A DNA stretch of 54,527 nucleotides, taken from Candidatus Heimdallarchaeota archaeon (GTDB lineage Archaea > Asgardarchaeota > Heimdallarchaeia > Heimdallarchaeales > Heimdallarchaeaceae). Within the stretch, counting starts at the first letter, position 1, and each line of letters opens with the position of its first letter. The translations under genes were made by a program, and so were the position numbers. The notes under the pieces were generated by a model that was not told where the DNA came from, did no database searches, and was given only the letters and a program-made list of their open reading frames with translations. This document shows positions 17,934-27,271 of this stretch, in pieces. The stretch lies in assembly GCA_019057815.1 (NCBI GenBank), contig JAHLWR010000023.1:1-54527 (forward strand), in the 5' to 3' direction.

Positions 17934-18869
17934 TTATAGATCTTTTACCCTAAAACCATTTTCTTCTAACACAGTTTTCATGCTGTTATATTCTTTATCA
18001 CTGTATAGTAGGACAAGATCATTGGTCTCTTTAAGTTCTATTAACTCAATTTGGTCTTGATATAGTTTTAGAGTGTTAATGAACTCATCAATGCAGAGAT
18101 TGGCTTCTTCAGGTCCATTGATGTCTTCTTCTTTAGACAGTTTAAGTTTGTTTTCTAATCCGCCAATTTGGAACTCCTTTTCCTTTGAGACTACTGATAG
18201 AAGTAATCGTGGATTATGGTTAAACTTGGATCTTGTGTTTATTTGTTTTGTACCAAACCACATAGCATTATACAGATGTGTTAAATCTTCCTCACTAAAC
18301 AAAGTTTTTTCGCTATTGTATTCACAAGCGATTCCATGAAAGAGTATCATAGAATAATCTACGTAATGAAATTGTCCCATAGATCCAGCTCCTTGTTCAC
18401 CAGTTGAGGATAAAACAGTGGTTATGCCCATGGTGTTCAGCTCAGGTTTGTTTAGCGACTTGCCAATTCCAAATTGCGTTGGACCAGTGATAGAAACATT
18501 TGCTTTTGGAAGAGTTATAGCTGCACCAAAGGTTCGAACATCTATATATCTTTCAGGTGCCAATCGAATTAATTCATCTCTAGTGAGTTTTTTTGTTTCT
18601 GTAATTCCAAATTCTTTAGATACAATGTCTCTCATGCTCATAACAGTTTGCTGGTCGTCTTTGAATTGTTGTCTAATTAAGACTCTCAGATTATCATCTT
18701 TTTGTGATATCCAAAAATCTCTAATCGTTCTTTTCAATCTAAGATCAGTGACAAGATTATAACCTTGTTCATCCATTCGAGGTCTGTTACCATCATCTGG
18801 ATCACCATTAGGATTTGATCGAGTCACATCATAGATAAACAATATTTCTCTTCTATTCTGTAATAACAT
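17934..18869 (-). CDS. cas7: Cas7 (Csh2-type), Cascade backbone
   Basis: About 311 residues. The Cas7/Csh2 signature is clear at the N-terminus: FIYDVTRSNPNGDPDDGNRP, then DLRLKRTIRDFW. It polymerises along the crRNA spacer. An upstream in-frame GTG at 18876-18878 lies inside the ribosome site GGTGA, so the ATG at 18867-18869 (MLLQNRREILF) is taken as the true start. The gene overlaps the end of the cas11-like gene by 17 bp, implying coupled translation and matched subunit supply. Confidence 0.94.
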   Translation of the reverse strand: MLLQNRREILFIYDVTRSNPNGDPDDGNRPRMDEQGYNLVTDLRLKRTIRDFWISQKDDNLRVLIRQQFKDDQQTVMSMRDIVSKEFGITETKKLTRDELIRLAPERYIDVRTFGAAITLPKANVSITGPTQFGIGKSLNKPELNTMGITTVLSSTGEQGAGSMGQFHYVDYSMILFHGIACEYNSEKTLFSEEDLTHLYNAMWFGTKQINTRSKFNHNPRLLLSVVSKEKEFQIGGLENKLKLSKEEDINGPEEANLCIDEFINTLKLYQDQIELIELKETNDLVLLYSDKEYNSMKTVLEENGFRVKDL

Positions 18870-19311
18870 TTTTTTCACCTTCTATACTTTTCTTATCAAT
18901 TTTAACAAAATATGAAAATCCCATCATAAAAGCAAGCGACAATTCATCATAAGTACTTTCCCAATTGTCCTTGCTTATTAGTTCACTAATCTGGTTCCTA
19001 AGAAATGCTCCAGTTTGCTTTGTCTCCTTATTCTTTGATATTAGTCTTTTAACTACCGAATTGCATTTATCTAGGATTTTCAGTAGTTGCTCTCTATTTA
19101 ATCTCTGAGTGTACATAGGAAGTTTTGTATATAGACTAGTTGTTCGGAGAACTGTTTTTTCTTTTGATGCTAAGTAACCGTAGTATCTCCCAATTAAGAA
19201 AGATATTTTTCGATCATCTTTGTCAAAAAATTCTCTTTGAAGATATTCAGCTTCTTTGCTCTCTCTTTTCTTTTTATTTAAATCCTCTATATTCTTTTCA
19301 TTTATGACCAT
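18853..19311 (-). CDS. Cas11-like small subunit encoded as a separate gene
   Basis: 152 residues, mostly helical, directly after cas8b. The segment FLIGRYYGYLASKEKTVLRT, and a C-terminal half ending in ELSLAFMMGFSYF, resemble the C-terminal small-subunit portion of long Cas8b (Csh1/TM1802) proteins, and the preceding Cas8b is correspondingly short. In many I-B systems Cas11 is made from an internal start in cas8b. Here it has its own stop-separated frame and its own ribosome site (AAGGTGA), beginning at the cas8b stop. The assignment is by position, size and weak similarity; no direct motif proves it. Confidence 0.7.
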   Translation of the reverse strand: MVINEKNIEDLNKKKRESKEAEYLQREFFDKDDRKISFLIGRYYGYLASKEKTVLRTTSLYTKLPMYTQRLNREQLLKILDKCNSVVKRLISKNKETKQTGAFLRNQISELISKDNWESTYDELSLAFMMGFSYFVKIDKKSIEGEKNVITE

Positions 19312-19315
19312 TTTT

Positions 19316-20866
19316 TCACCTTAAAATATCTGCTATAAATAGAAGTTGATGAGTAAAATGAAAGATTTGCATATCTCTATTAAAGAGGAATCTTTCTTTC
19401 CATACATCTTTATAGTTAGAAGTGATAATCTTTCTGAATCTTGGATTAAGAACGTTATTAGCTTGTTTATAAAAATCTCTTTTAGATATTGTTCGACTGT
19501 TAAATAGAGACTGAATTATCTTTCTGCCTAATTTTTCGCCAAAAGTAGAAACTAAGAATCCAAATTCGAATTTAATAGTTTTGTTGAAAAAGTTATCAAC
19601 CTCCTCAATCCAGTCAACAATTTGTTTAATCCTGTATTTACTGCCATAGATAATATCTTCAATGAATTTCTTTTTATTGCCAGAAACTTGTTTCTCTACA
19701 AAATAAAAATCCATGATAGCCATATCACTTTCTTTAGCGCATTGTAAGATGTTAAGTAAATCTACATCTTGGCTAGATGCTAAAATCCCCCGGTCTTCAT
19801 TAAATTTAATATTATTCTTTCTTTGTTTGATTTGTTTGATAAGTGATTGTTTTTGTTGTTTACTTATATCTGATAATTTAGAAGATAATTCTTCTATTTT
19901 AAGTCTAAGCGTTGTCTGCTTTGTTTCATAATGATTCTTTCTGAATAATTCCAATTTTTGTACAAACATCATAATTTTCTCGGAGGATTCTACAAGAGGG
20001 ATAATGCTGTGATGAACCGTTTTAATGTCTCTAGAGCTTTTCCTTTCTTTATAAGCTTCAAATTTTAAAACTGTATCCATTATATTATAACCATTTCTAA
20101 AGAAATTTTCACAATCTTCACAGATCATAGCTTGATATGATTTAGAAAAACCCAATTGGAAGCTTACTTGATCGATTGAAAAAAGATTAAAGAATTTGCA
20201 CTTATCCATAGATATTAGATTGTCTTTTTTAATTCCACATGCAAGACAAACCAAAGCTTCACTCTTTTTAGAGCTTTTTTTACTCAAATTTTCGAGACTT
20301 AGATATATTTCTCTGAACTTGTCTATTTCTCCCGGATATAAGAGTCCATTCTCTTTTCTAAATATAAATAGTAGGAATCTAGGAGCATCTTTTGAAATGA
20401 TTTTTTCTCCTTTTTTGTTTGTTTCTAAGTGATTTTCCTTGATATAATCATATATCCTTTTTTCTAATTGCTCTCTATTGTTAAGCAACCAATTATTAAA
20501 TCTGAAGGGTAGACTATTCTGTTCTAGAATAATGTCATCTGGTAGAATTATTTTGTCAAAATTAACTAAATCTGAAGGACTGAAATCATCGAAATTTTTA
20601 TTTGTACCTTTTTGCTGTTTAATACTACAAAAAGGAGAATAATTCCTACTTGATCCAGTGCTTAATCCTGGAAGATATTTATCAATCATCGATTCTTGGT
20701 AATCCGATAGGTTCAAAGCTCCTATCTCAGAAGCATCCAAGTCTATAACAACATCTAGAAGTTTTTTCGTTCTAATATTCTTCTTTTGTTCATCTAATAG
20801 GATAGAAAGTTCATCTTTATCACCTATCATAGCTTTTCCGATTTTTGTTAATGAACTTACTATCAT
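19316..20866 (-). CDS. cas8b: Cas8b (Csh1/TM1802-like) large subunit
   Basis: 516 residues. The central zinc-binding pattern of the Csh1/TM1802 family is visible: C207-x2-C210 (ALVCLACGIKK) and C249-x2-C252 (AMICEDCENFF), about 40 residues apart. The family serves in PAM recognition and R-loop formation. It is shorter than usual Cas8b proteins (about 600-700), consistent with the small-subunit part being split off into the next gene. It is the first recognisable cas gene of the minus-strand operon. TTTATATTTAC about 60 bp upstream is a likely TATA box, so it may be transcribed independently of the 482-residue gene. Confidence 0.88.
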   Translation of the reverse strand: MIVSSLTKIGKAMIGDKDELSILLDEQKKNIRTKKLLDVVIDLDASEIGALNLSDYQESMIDKYLPGLSTGSSRNYSPFCSIKQQKGTNKNFDDFSPSDLVNFDKIILPDDIILEQNSLPFRFNNWLLNNREQLEKRIYDYIKENHLETNKKGEKIISKDAPRFLLFIFRKENGLLYPGEIDKFREIYLSLENLSKKSSKKSEALVCLACGIKKDNLISMDKCKFFNLFSIDQVSFQLGFSKSYQAMICEDCENFFRNGYNIMDTVLKFEAYKERKSSRDIKTVHHSIIPLVESSEKIMMFVQKLELFRKNHYETKQTTLRLKIEELSSKLSDISKQQKQSLIKQIKQRKNNIKFNEDRGILASSQDVDLLNILQCAKESDMAIMDFYFVEKQVSGNKKKFIEDIIYGSKYRIKQIVDWIEEVDNFFNKTIKFEFGFLVSTFGEKLGRKIIQSLFNSRTISKRDFYKQANNVLNPRFRKIITSNYKDVWKERFLFNRDMQIFHFTHQLLFIADILR

Positions 20867-20987
20867 TGAATACCTCTTCTACTTGATATGACTTCTAATG
20901 AAATCAAGTGAAAGAAACTAAGTAAATATAAATACTATTGGCATTTATAGCAAATTGGTAAAAAAAAGAACTATAATTACCTTTTTT

Positions 20988-22436
20988 TCATTTATTAAAA
21001 ATAACGGATTTAACATAACTGTTATCCAAATTCAAAGCATACATTTTTTTTGTTTGGGTTTCTTTTACATAAATAAGAAGAATAAGATCCTTATCTGCAA
21101 GGGCTGAAAGAATGTCAGGTAAAGGTTTTCTTAATTCACTTATAGTAATTTTCACATTATAATGATTATACCCTTCCCAACTGAATAAGTTATCACGAAT
21201 GTGATTAGCTGTTATTGCTGCAAAGTAATTCTGGTTTCTGATGAATTTTTCATCTAAGCGCTGTTTTTGTAGTTCATCAAAAAAAACACTAAGTAAGTAG
21301 TTGAACATGAGCTCTTCCCTTTTATTGGAAAAAGGGTAAACTTTGTCAAATCTTTTCTGAGAGAATCTTTTTCTTAGAGAACTAACAAAAATATTACTCT
21401 TTGAAAGCAAAAGTAGTAGTTCATAGGAATCCCAGGAATCAATCACATCAAAAACCATATTTTCTAATTCACGGAAGCTCTTAGTGTAATTGTATATCCC
21501 AGAAATAGTGGAAAATAGCTTTCTTTGATAGTTTTTAGGTAGATAAAACGATCTAAAATCTTCAGAAGAGTAAAGTAAAGGATCCAATACTGAGAAAATA
21601 AATTCAACTAATTCAATTTTCTGAAGAGGGGAGAGTTTTGAGACAACACCTGCTTTTATTAAATATTTCATTCTAGAAAGCAAAGTTAAAAGAACAAAAC
21701 TATATAATATAGCGGTTTTAACTCTCTGTCGTAACTTATAGGGTGGTTTTTCATTTCCATAAATGATTAAGAATTGGTTTTTGTTTAGAATATGAAGCCA
21801 CCCACATTCAAATCTTGGTGTATCAAAAATATCCACATTAATTCCTAATTCATTATAGGTATCAATAGTTGTTTCAATGACAGTAAAGATATCTGAGAAC
21901 TCAAGTGAGGGTTTATCATGAGTAAAAACTGAATCCATAATAGGAATTTTAAACTTACGAGTTAGAGAATGGAAAGATTCTCGAATACAACGAATTTGTT
22001 TTTCAAAATCAAGTTGAATTTGTTTAGATTTAAGTGACATAGTTAGTTTCAACTCAGAAATTAGACACGGGTAGAGTCGTGAGGATAAAAAACAATTAGG
22101 ATGCTTATACTGGAGATTTTTAATTTTCCACTTTTTAATTCTGGTTGTAAAAGGGAGCAAAGGTCGAAGAGGATGATTATCATAAACAGGAATTCTGATA
22201 TTTCTAATGTAAAAGTATGAATCGTTTCCATGAGGACAAAGATATGGACCTAATCCCCTAATGTAAGGTAAAGAGATATCAGTTGGTTTATCTTTAAAAT
22301 CAAAAAAAAGTTGTTGAGCATTTCCAGTATTAGATTTAAGAAAATCAAAAGAAACTCGAATATTAGAATCCCATAAAATTTCAGTAAAAGGAAGAAATCT
22401 GTATATATGGATTAGAATATCCTCCAAAATTATCAC
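20988..22436 (-). CDS. Unrecognised 482-residue protein at the head of the cas operon
   Basis: Large soluble protein on the same strand as the interference genes, 121 bp before cas8b and directly abutting leader 2. No known cas motif was found. Visible: hydrophobic N-terminus (ILIHIYRFLPFTEILW), the segment SLPYIRGLGPYLCPHGNDSY near 55-75 with a Cys and His, an aromatic-rich middle, and a C-terminal stretch that may be a small winged helix (ITISELRKPLPDILSALADK). The GTG start used lies inside GGTGAT, so the real start may be TTG at 22427. It may be a CRISPR-associated regulator or accessory protein, or an unrelated neighbour. Confidence 0.7.
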   Translation of the reverse strand: MIILEDILIHIYRFLPFTEILWDSNIRVSFDFLKSNTGNAQQLFFDFKDKPTDISLPYIRGLGPYLCPHGNDSYFYIRNIRIPVYDNHPLRPLLPFTTRIKKWKIKNLQYKHPNCFLSSRLYPCLISELKLTMSLKSKQIQLDFEKQIRCIRESFHSLTRKFKIPIMDSVFTHDKPSLEFSDIFTVIETTIDTYNELGINVDIFDTPRFECGWLHILNKNQFLIIYGNEKPPYKLRQRVKTAILYSFVLLTLLSRMKYLIKAGVVSKLSPLQKIELVEFIFSVLDPLLYSSEDFRSFYLPKNYQRKLFSTISGIYNYTKSFRELENMVFDVIDSWDSYELLLLLSKSNIFVSSLRKRFSQKRFDKVYPFSNKREELMFNYLLSVFFDELQKQRLDEKFIRNQNYFAAITANHIRDNLFSWEGYNHYNVKITISELRKPLPDILSALADKDLILLIYVKETQTKKMYALNLDNSYVKSVIFNK

Positions 22437-22578
22437 CTAGCATGAAAGATTAGAATACAAGGTAGATAAATATTATGACATTTAAAGATTTTCAGTAAAA
22501 GTAATGACTAGCTTGATTATTCTGATTTAAATATAAAAAAATAAACAAGTTGAATTAATAGGTTGAGAGAAGAAAATT

Positions 22579-22672
22579 GCATATCTTTATAAAGGATTTT
22601 CAAATCGAAGATATGCAACAAAAGCGAAAATAAAAACGCACCTAATTAAGGAATACTAGAGAAAATGGCTCG
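22579..22672 (+). promoter_or_regulatory. CRISPR leader 2 with 9-bp inverted repeat
   Basis: Same GCATATCTT / AAGATATGC inverted repeat (22579-22587 and 22608-22616), same 20-nt centre with CTTTATAAAGG and same 56-bp distance to the first repeat as leader 1. After the inverted repeat the sequence departs from leaders 1 and 3, but it ends in the common GGCTCG just before the first repeat. It contains AATACTAGAGAA, matching part of the array 1 repeat. Confidence 0.85.
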
Positions 22673-25068
22673 GTTGCATATTGAATCTCACTTACTAGAG
22701 AATTGAAATTCTAAACTTGTATCCATGCGATGTGCCGAAGACTTACAAGTTGCATATTGAATCTCACTTACTAGAGAATTGAAATTCTCTTGCATTCTTC
22801 TTTAATCCTTTTAGCTCCTTCGAGGTTGCATATTGAATCTCACTTACTAGAGAATTGAAATTGTTTCATTAGAACGCTTATAAGACCACCCGCATCCAGT
22901 TGCATATTGAATCTCACTTACTAGAGAATTGAAATTTAAAACAATTTCACTTGTAATTTTGCCTAAGTCTGCGGTTGCATATTGAATCTCACTTACTAGA
23001 GAATTGAAATTTTTTGCTTCAGGAACAATTAAGCAAAGTGCGGGAGCTTGGTTGCATATTGAATCTCACTTACTAGAGAATTGAAATATTTCTTCTATCT
23101 CCTCAACTAAGTGAGTATATAGTTCAGTTGCATATTGAATCTCACTTACTAGAGAATTGAAATTGTTTAGCTGCATCTAACATCAATCGTTTATCACAGA
23201 TTGTTGCATATTGAATCTCACTTACTAGAGAATTGAAATTTAAAGGTTTTAAATAACATTAAAACTCTTTTAAAGATTGTTGCATATTGAATCTCACTTA
23301 CTAGAGAATTGAAATCACAAGTCTTCCCATAGATACTATTAAGGATTATTTTGAGTTGCATATTGAATCTCACTTACTAGAGAATTGAAATTATACGCCA
23401 CAAAAGTTCAAGAAGCAATCTCTAACCAAAGGTTGCATATTGAATCTCACTTACTAGAGAATTGAAATGCTGTTGATGACCTCATCACTGGCGTTAATAT
23501 CAAATCAGTTGCATATTGAATCTCACTTACTAGAGAATTGAAATTTATTCTAATATCTCTGTTAACCATCCCTCGAAGTTTTGAAAGTTGCATATTGAAT
23601 CTCACTTACTAGAGAATTGAAATTGAGCTTTTTGACAGGTCTGTATCCAACAACAAAAACAGTTGCATATTGAATCTCACTTACTAGAGAATTGAAATCT
23701 AGCAGTGAAAACATTTGTGAATCCCCCTGCATTATCGTTGCATATTGAATCTCACTTACTAGAGAATTGAAATCCTCCTTGTTTGTCTTTTAAGATTTTT
23801 TCACCTCAAAAGTTGCATATTGAATCTCACTTACTAGAGAATTGAAATATAAATAAAACAAGTAAGACTATTGGAATAAACACCAAAAGTTGCATATTGA
23901 ATCTCACTTACTAGAGAATTGAAATTAAATCTACTATAGATAGCTCTGAAATAGTCATGTTAGAGTTGCATATTGAATCTCACTTACTAGAGAATTGAAA
24001 TACAAACGAAAGAACATCTAAAACATTTGTTCCATCAGTGTTGCATATTGAATCTCACTTACTAGAGAATTGAAATCTTATAAATCTAATTTGTATCTTC
24101 ATTTTTCCACATCCTAAGTTGCATATTGAATCTCACTTACTAGAGAATTGAAATAAACTGTTCAAATTAGCCATTTTAGGCACTAAATGAGGGAAGTTGC
24201 ATATTGAATCTCACTTACTAGAGAATTGAAATTTTGAGTTTAAGTAACCCTTAAAGACTTTTGAATAAAAGGTTGCATATTGAATCTCACTTACTAGAGA
24301 ATTGAAATAAACCGCGTAGTTGATTTTGACCATTTATGTATAAATCGGTTGCATATTGAATCTCACTTACTAGAGAATTGAAATTCTGTGGGTGGAATCA
24401 CTGGTGGTTCTTCCTCTGCCTCAAGTTGCATATTGAATCTCACTTACTAGAGAATTGAAATCTTATCATTTCTGAATGTTCATAAAGATTAAATTCAACA
24501 TGTTGCATATTGAATCTCACTTACTAGAGAATTGAAATCTTATCATTTCTGAATGTTCATAAAGATTAAATTCAACATGTTGCATATTGAATCTCACTTA
24601 CTAGAGAATTGAAATCAGGCTAGAATAGATTGTTTGATTAGGTTTATCTAGTTGTTGCATATTGAATCTCACTTACTAGAGAATTGAAATACAAAGTAGA
24701 GTAATGACAGTTACAAGCGAAAGTAAAATAGGTTGCATATTGAATCTCACTTACTAGAGAATTGAAATACTTTAAAAATTGGTCGGCATCGTTTTTGGTC
24801 AAACTTCGTTGCATATTGAATCTCACTTACTAGAGAATTGAAATTCTTGTTTAGTCTCCTTTTGTAAAAGTTCAATTGTTATTGTTGCATATTGAATCTC
24901 ACTTACTAGAGAATTGAAATTTTACCGATTAAGGTAAGGCATCCAGAGGAAGCAGATGTTGCATATTGAATCTCACTTACTAGAGAATTGAAATTTATTT
25001 TCCCTTCCTTCATTAATCTCACAGTATTATAGTTGCATATTGAATCTCACTTACTAGAGAATTGAAAT
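22673..25068 (+). CRISPR. CRISPR array 2 (32 repeats, 31 spacers)
   Basis: 37-nt repeat beginning GTTGCATATTGAATCTC and ending TACTAGAGAATTGAAAT. It differs from the array 1 and 3 repeats mainly in the first half and shares the last 17 nt. The repeats appear uniform throughout. Two adjacent spacers (24462-24501 and 24539-24578) are identical. Many spacers contain long pyrimidine runs in the sense direction, whereas several array 1 spacers are purine-rich. Confidence 0.98.
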
Positions 25069-25160
25069 CATCTGTTTATGAATCTAATCAAATCTGTATA
25101 TTTATATGGAATTTGTTCAAACAGAAACTAATAAATGTAGATTATGTAATTGTATCTAGG

Positions 25161-25210
25161 AACATCCGCGTCTGTTTCTGGATGTTAAGGGAACTTTTAA
25201 ATTCCCTTTT
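25161..25210 (+). terminator. Twin hairpins after array 2
   Basis: Two perfect 7-bp stems in tandem: AACATCC/GGATGTT, and directly after it AAGGGAA/TTCCCTT with an 8-nt loop, followed by a pyrimidine run. Placed 93 bp after the last repeat and before cas6, they could end the array transcript. The rest of the 306-bp gap holds a TATA-like TTTATATAG upstream of cas6 and nothing else seen. Confidence 0.5.
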
Positions 25211-25374
25211 CCCTTCAATTTACTATTACCAGCTCCTGTTTTAATCTTTATATAGAATTATTATTTGTCTCTTTTTATTTCAATATAGTAAAAATCAATC
25301 TTATTTTTACCATTTTATTGCATATAGCTAATACTTTTATTTTGATTTTTGGTAATATTGACAAGTGTAGATTG

Positions 25375-26271
25375 ATGATTGATAAACAAGTAGAACAAAC
25401 TTTTCCAGAATGTTCAAGTGTAATTGAGAACATTAGTCTATTAGGTGGAGAGCTTAAGCTAAAGTTTTTAGTTCTTCAAGATACGATTTTTCCAGCATTT
25501 ACAGGTTCTATTGTTCGAGCATCTTTTCTTCATTTTTTATCTGAAAAAGATCCTCTTCTAGCTGACATTCTCCATAAGGATACTGAAGTTCGTCCTTATG
25601 CTATTTCACAAATAAAAGCAGTAAAACCTAATAAAAGCCGTACAAATCGTAATGAAATACTACTTCGTTCAGGGGAATTTTTCTCTTTTTCTCTACGTTT
25701 CTTAGATTCAGAATTTCTTGACAAAACGGTGAAAATATTCGTTAACGAACCGAAGCCTTCATTTTATCTTTTGAACCAAGATTTTCCTGTAATTTCATTT
25801 GAGTATACAAAACCCTCTTTTGACATAAGTCAACAGGATTTTATGGTTAAAATTTTTTTTAACACTCCTACATATTTCTCATCACTTCGAACTGCTCATC
25901 CTATGCTTTTTCCTGAACCAAAATATTTCTTTATGACTATTGCAAAGAATTGGAATAAATTCAACAGCAAATATGGTCAGATTCCCTTGGATCTTCTAAA
26001 GAAATGGATAGAAGAGAATGTCGTCATTAATGATTACAAATTGCAAACTAAAAGAGTATATATTGGAAAAAGGAATCCTATTCTTGGTTTTAAAGGGTGG
26101 GTTGTATATAGATTTTTGATGCAGGATAATATTTTTGGTTGGATTGGGATATTGTGTGAATACGCTAAACTTTGCAACGTTGGTGGTAATAGAACTGCTG
26201 GTATGGGTGATATTGGATTAAAATGGATTAAAGAGAAAAAAGATGTACTTAGAAAAGAAAGAAAAGACTGA
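25375..26271 (+). CDS. cas6: Cas6 CRISPR RNA endonuclease
   Basis: About 298 residues from the ATG at 25375; the frame is open further upstream to a TTG at 25318, but that extension is poor. Two ferredoxin-like halves are suggested. The C-terminal Gly-rich loop NVGGNRTAGMGDIGLKW is the Cas6 family hallmark, preceded by GFKGWVVYRF. The protein cuts pre-crRNA within the repeats, here leaving the ATTGAAAT handle. It opens the plus-strand module and ends 55 bp before the DUF2797-like gene. The catalytic His cannot be assigned with certainty by eye. Confidence 0.88.
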   Translation: MIDKQVEQTFPECSSVIENISLLGGELKLKFLVLQDTIFPAFTGSIVRASFLHFLSEKDPLLADILHKDTEVRPYAISQIKAVKPNKSRTNRNEILLRSGEFFSFSLRFLDSEFLDKTVKIFVNEPKPSFYLLNQDFPVISFEYTKPSFDISQQDFMVKIFFNTPTYFSSLRTAHPMLFPEPKYFFMTIAKNWNKFNSKYGQIPLDLLKKWIEENVVINDYKLQTKRVYIGKRNPILGFKGWVVYRFLMQDNIFGWIGILCEYAKLCNVGGNRTAGMGDIGLKWIKEKKDVLRKERKD

Positions 26272-26326
26272 GTACCAAAATAAATGAAATACGTTATGTA
26301 GAATTTAGAATGATGAGCGATAAAGG

Positions 26327-27271
26327 ATGGTTAAAAGTGAGAAAAAAGAGAAAAATAATCAAATAACGAGATTTTCAACAGAATTCTCGACCTTATTTGA
26401 TGATGAAAGCAATGAGGATTTTTCATTTTTACCTGTAGTGTCTTCGTATTCAATTCTTCCAATTGATTCTGATTGTTTTGTAAGTTACATAATTATTAAA
26501 GAAAACCAAGAAGTGATGACACGTTGTTTACTTGATGGATTGTTGTATCTCACTTTTGGAGAGAAAAGATGTTTGAAATGCGGGGCGCTAAACCTTCAGA
26601 AAGATGAAAGATATTGTAAATACTGTGATGATGATGAAGACAAAGCTTATCTTAAATGCTTATTTCATTCACCTTTGAAAGTCTATGGTAACAAATGCTT
26701 TGCTGATCATCCTTTATGCAGTTATGCTGACAATATCTACAGGTGTTTTGATAGATATTATTTGTATATTGGAAGAATAGGGGAACAAATCAAAACTGGA
26801 ATTAGTAGATATAGAAATAGACCACTGAAATTCAAGAGGTTGGTAGAACAGGGATTAAATGAAGCATGGATCATCTATCCTTTTGAATCGCTCTCTGAAG
26901 TAACAAGTTTTGAAAGACTGCTTATAGATGAATATGGGATAGAAGAAAGGATAACTTTTGCAGAAAAGGTAGATAATCTAATCTATCCTTCAACAATTTC
27001 CTTAGCTAGCTTTTTCACTGAAAATCAATTTAAAGAGCTTTTTCCAGATAAAAAAATTATTAAGAAAGAATATTATAGGGAGGGATTTTTCAATGATTAT
27101 CTATCGTCAAGTTTTGAAATAGTTTTGAAGCAAGAAATTGATGAAATACAAGGAAATGTTGTTTTTTCTCAAGGAAATATAGGCGTTGTTAAACAAAAAT
27201 ACCAACTAACTTTTTTCGACATCAGTAAACTTATTGGAAAAACCGTTAAAACCGAGGGAGACTTGTGGTAA
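26327..27271 (+). CDS. Zinc-ribbon DUF2797-like protein embedded in the cas operon
   Basis: 314 residues between cas6 and cas1, overlapping the cas1 start by 7 bp. A four-Cys zinc ribbon is visible: C82-x2-C85 (RCLKCGALNL) and C97-x2-C100 (RYCKYC). More Cys and His follow (CLFHSPLKV, CFADHPLCSYADN). The segment YYLYIGRIGEQIKTGISR (about 144-161), then RLVEQGLNEAWII and Glu196, fits the DUF2797 pattern as I know it (VYLA...KVGVTR...EQGAD). That pattern also recalls the GIY-YIG nuclease layout (strand pair, Arg, late Glu). Coupled translation with cas1 suggests a role in adaptation, or in nucleic-acid handling near it. The biochemical function is unproven. Confidence 0.75.
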   Translation: MVKSEKKEKNNQITRFSTEFSTLFDDESNEDFSFLPVVSSYSILPIDSDCFVSYIIIKENQEVMTRCLLDGLLYLTFGEKRCLKCGALNLQKDERYCKYCDDDEDKAYLKCLFHSPLKVYGNKCFADHPLCSYADNIYRCFDRYYLYIGRIGEQIKTGISRYRNRPLKFKRLVEQGLNEAWIIYPFESLSEVTSFERLLIDEYGIEERITFAEKVDNLIYPSTISLASFFTENQFKELFPDKKIIKKEYYREGFFNDYLSSSFEIVLKQEIDEIQGNVVFSQGNIGVVKQKYQLTFFDISKLIGKTVKTEGDLW

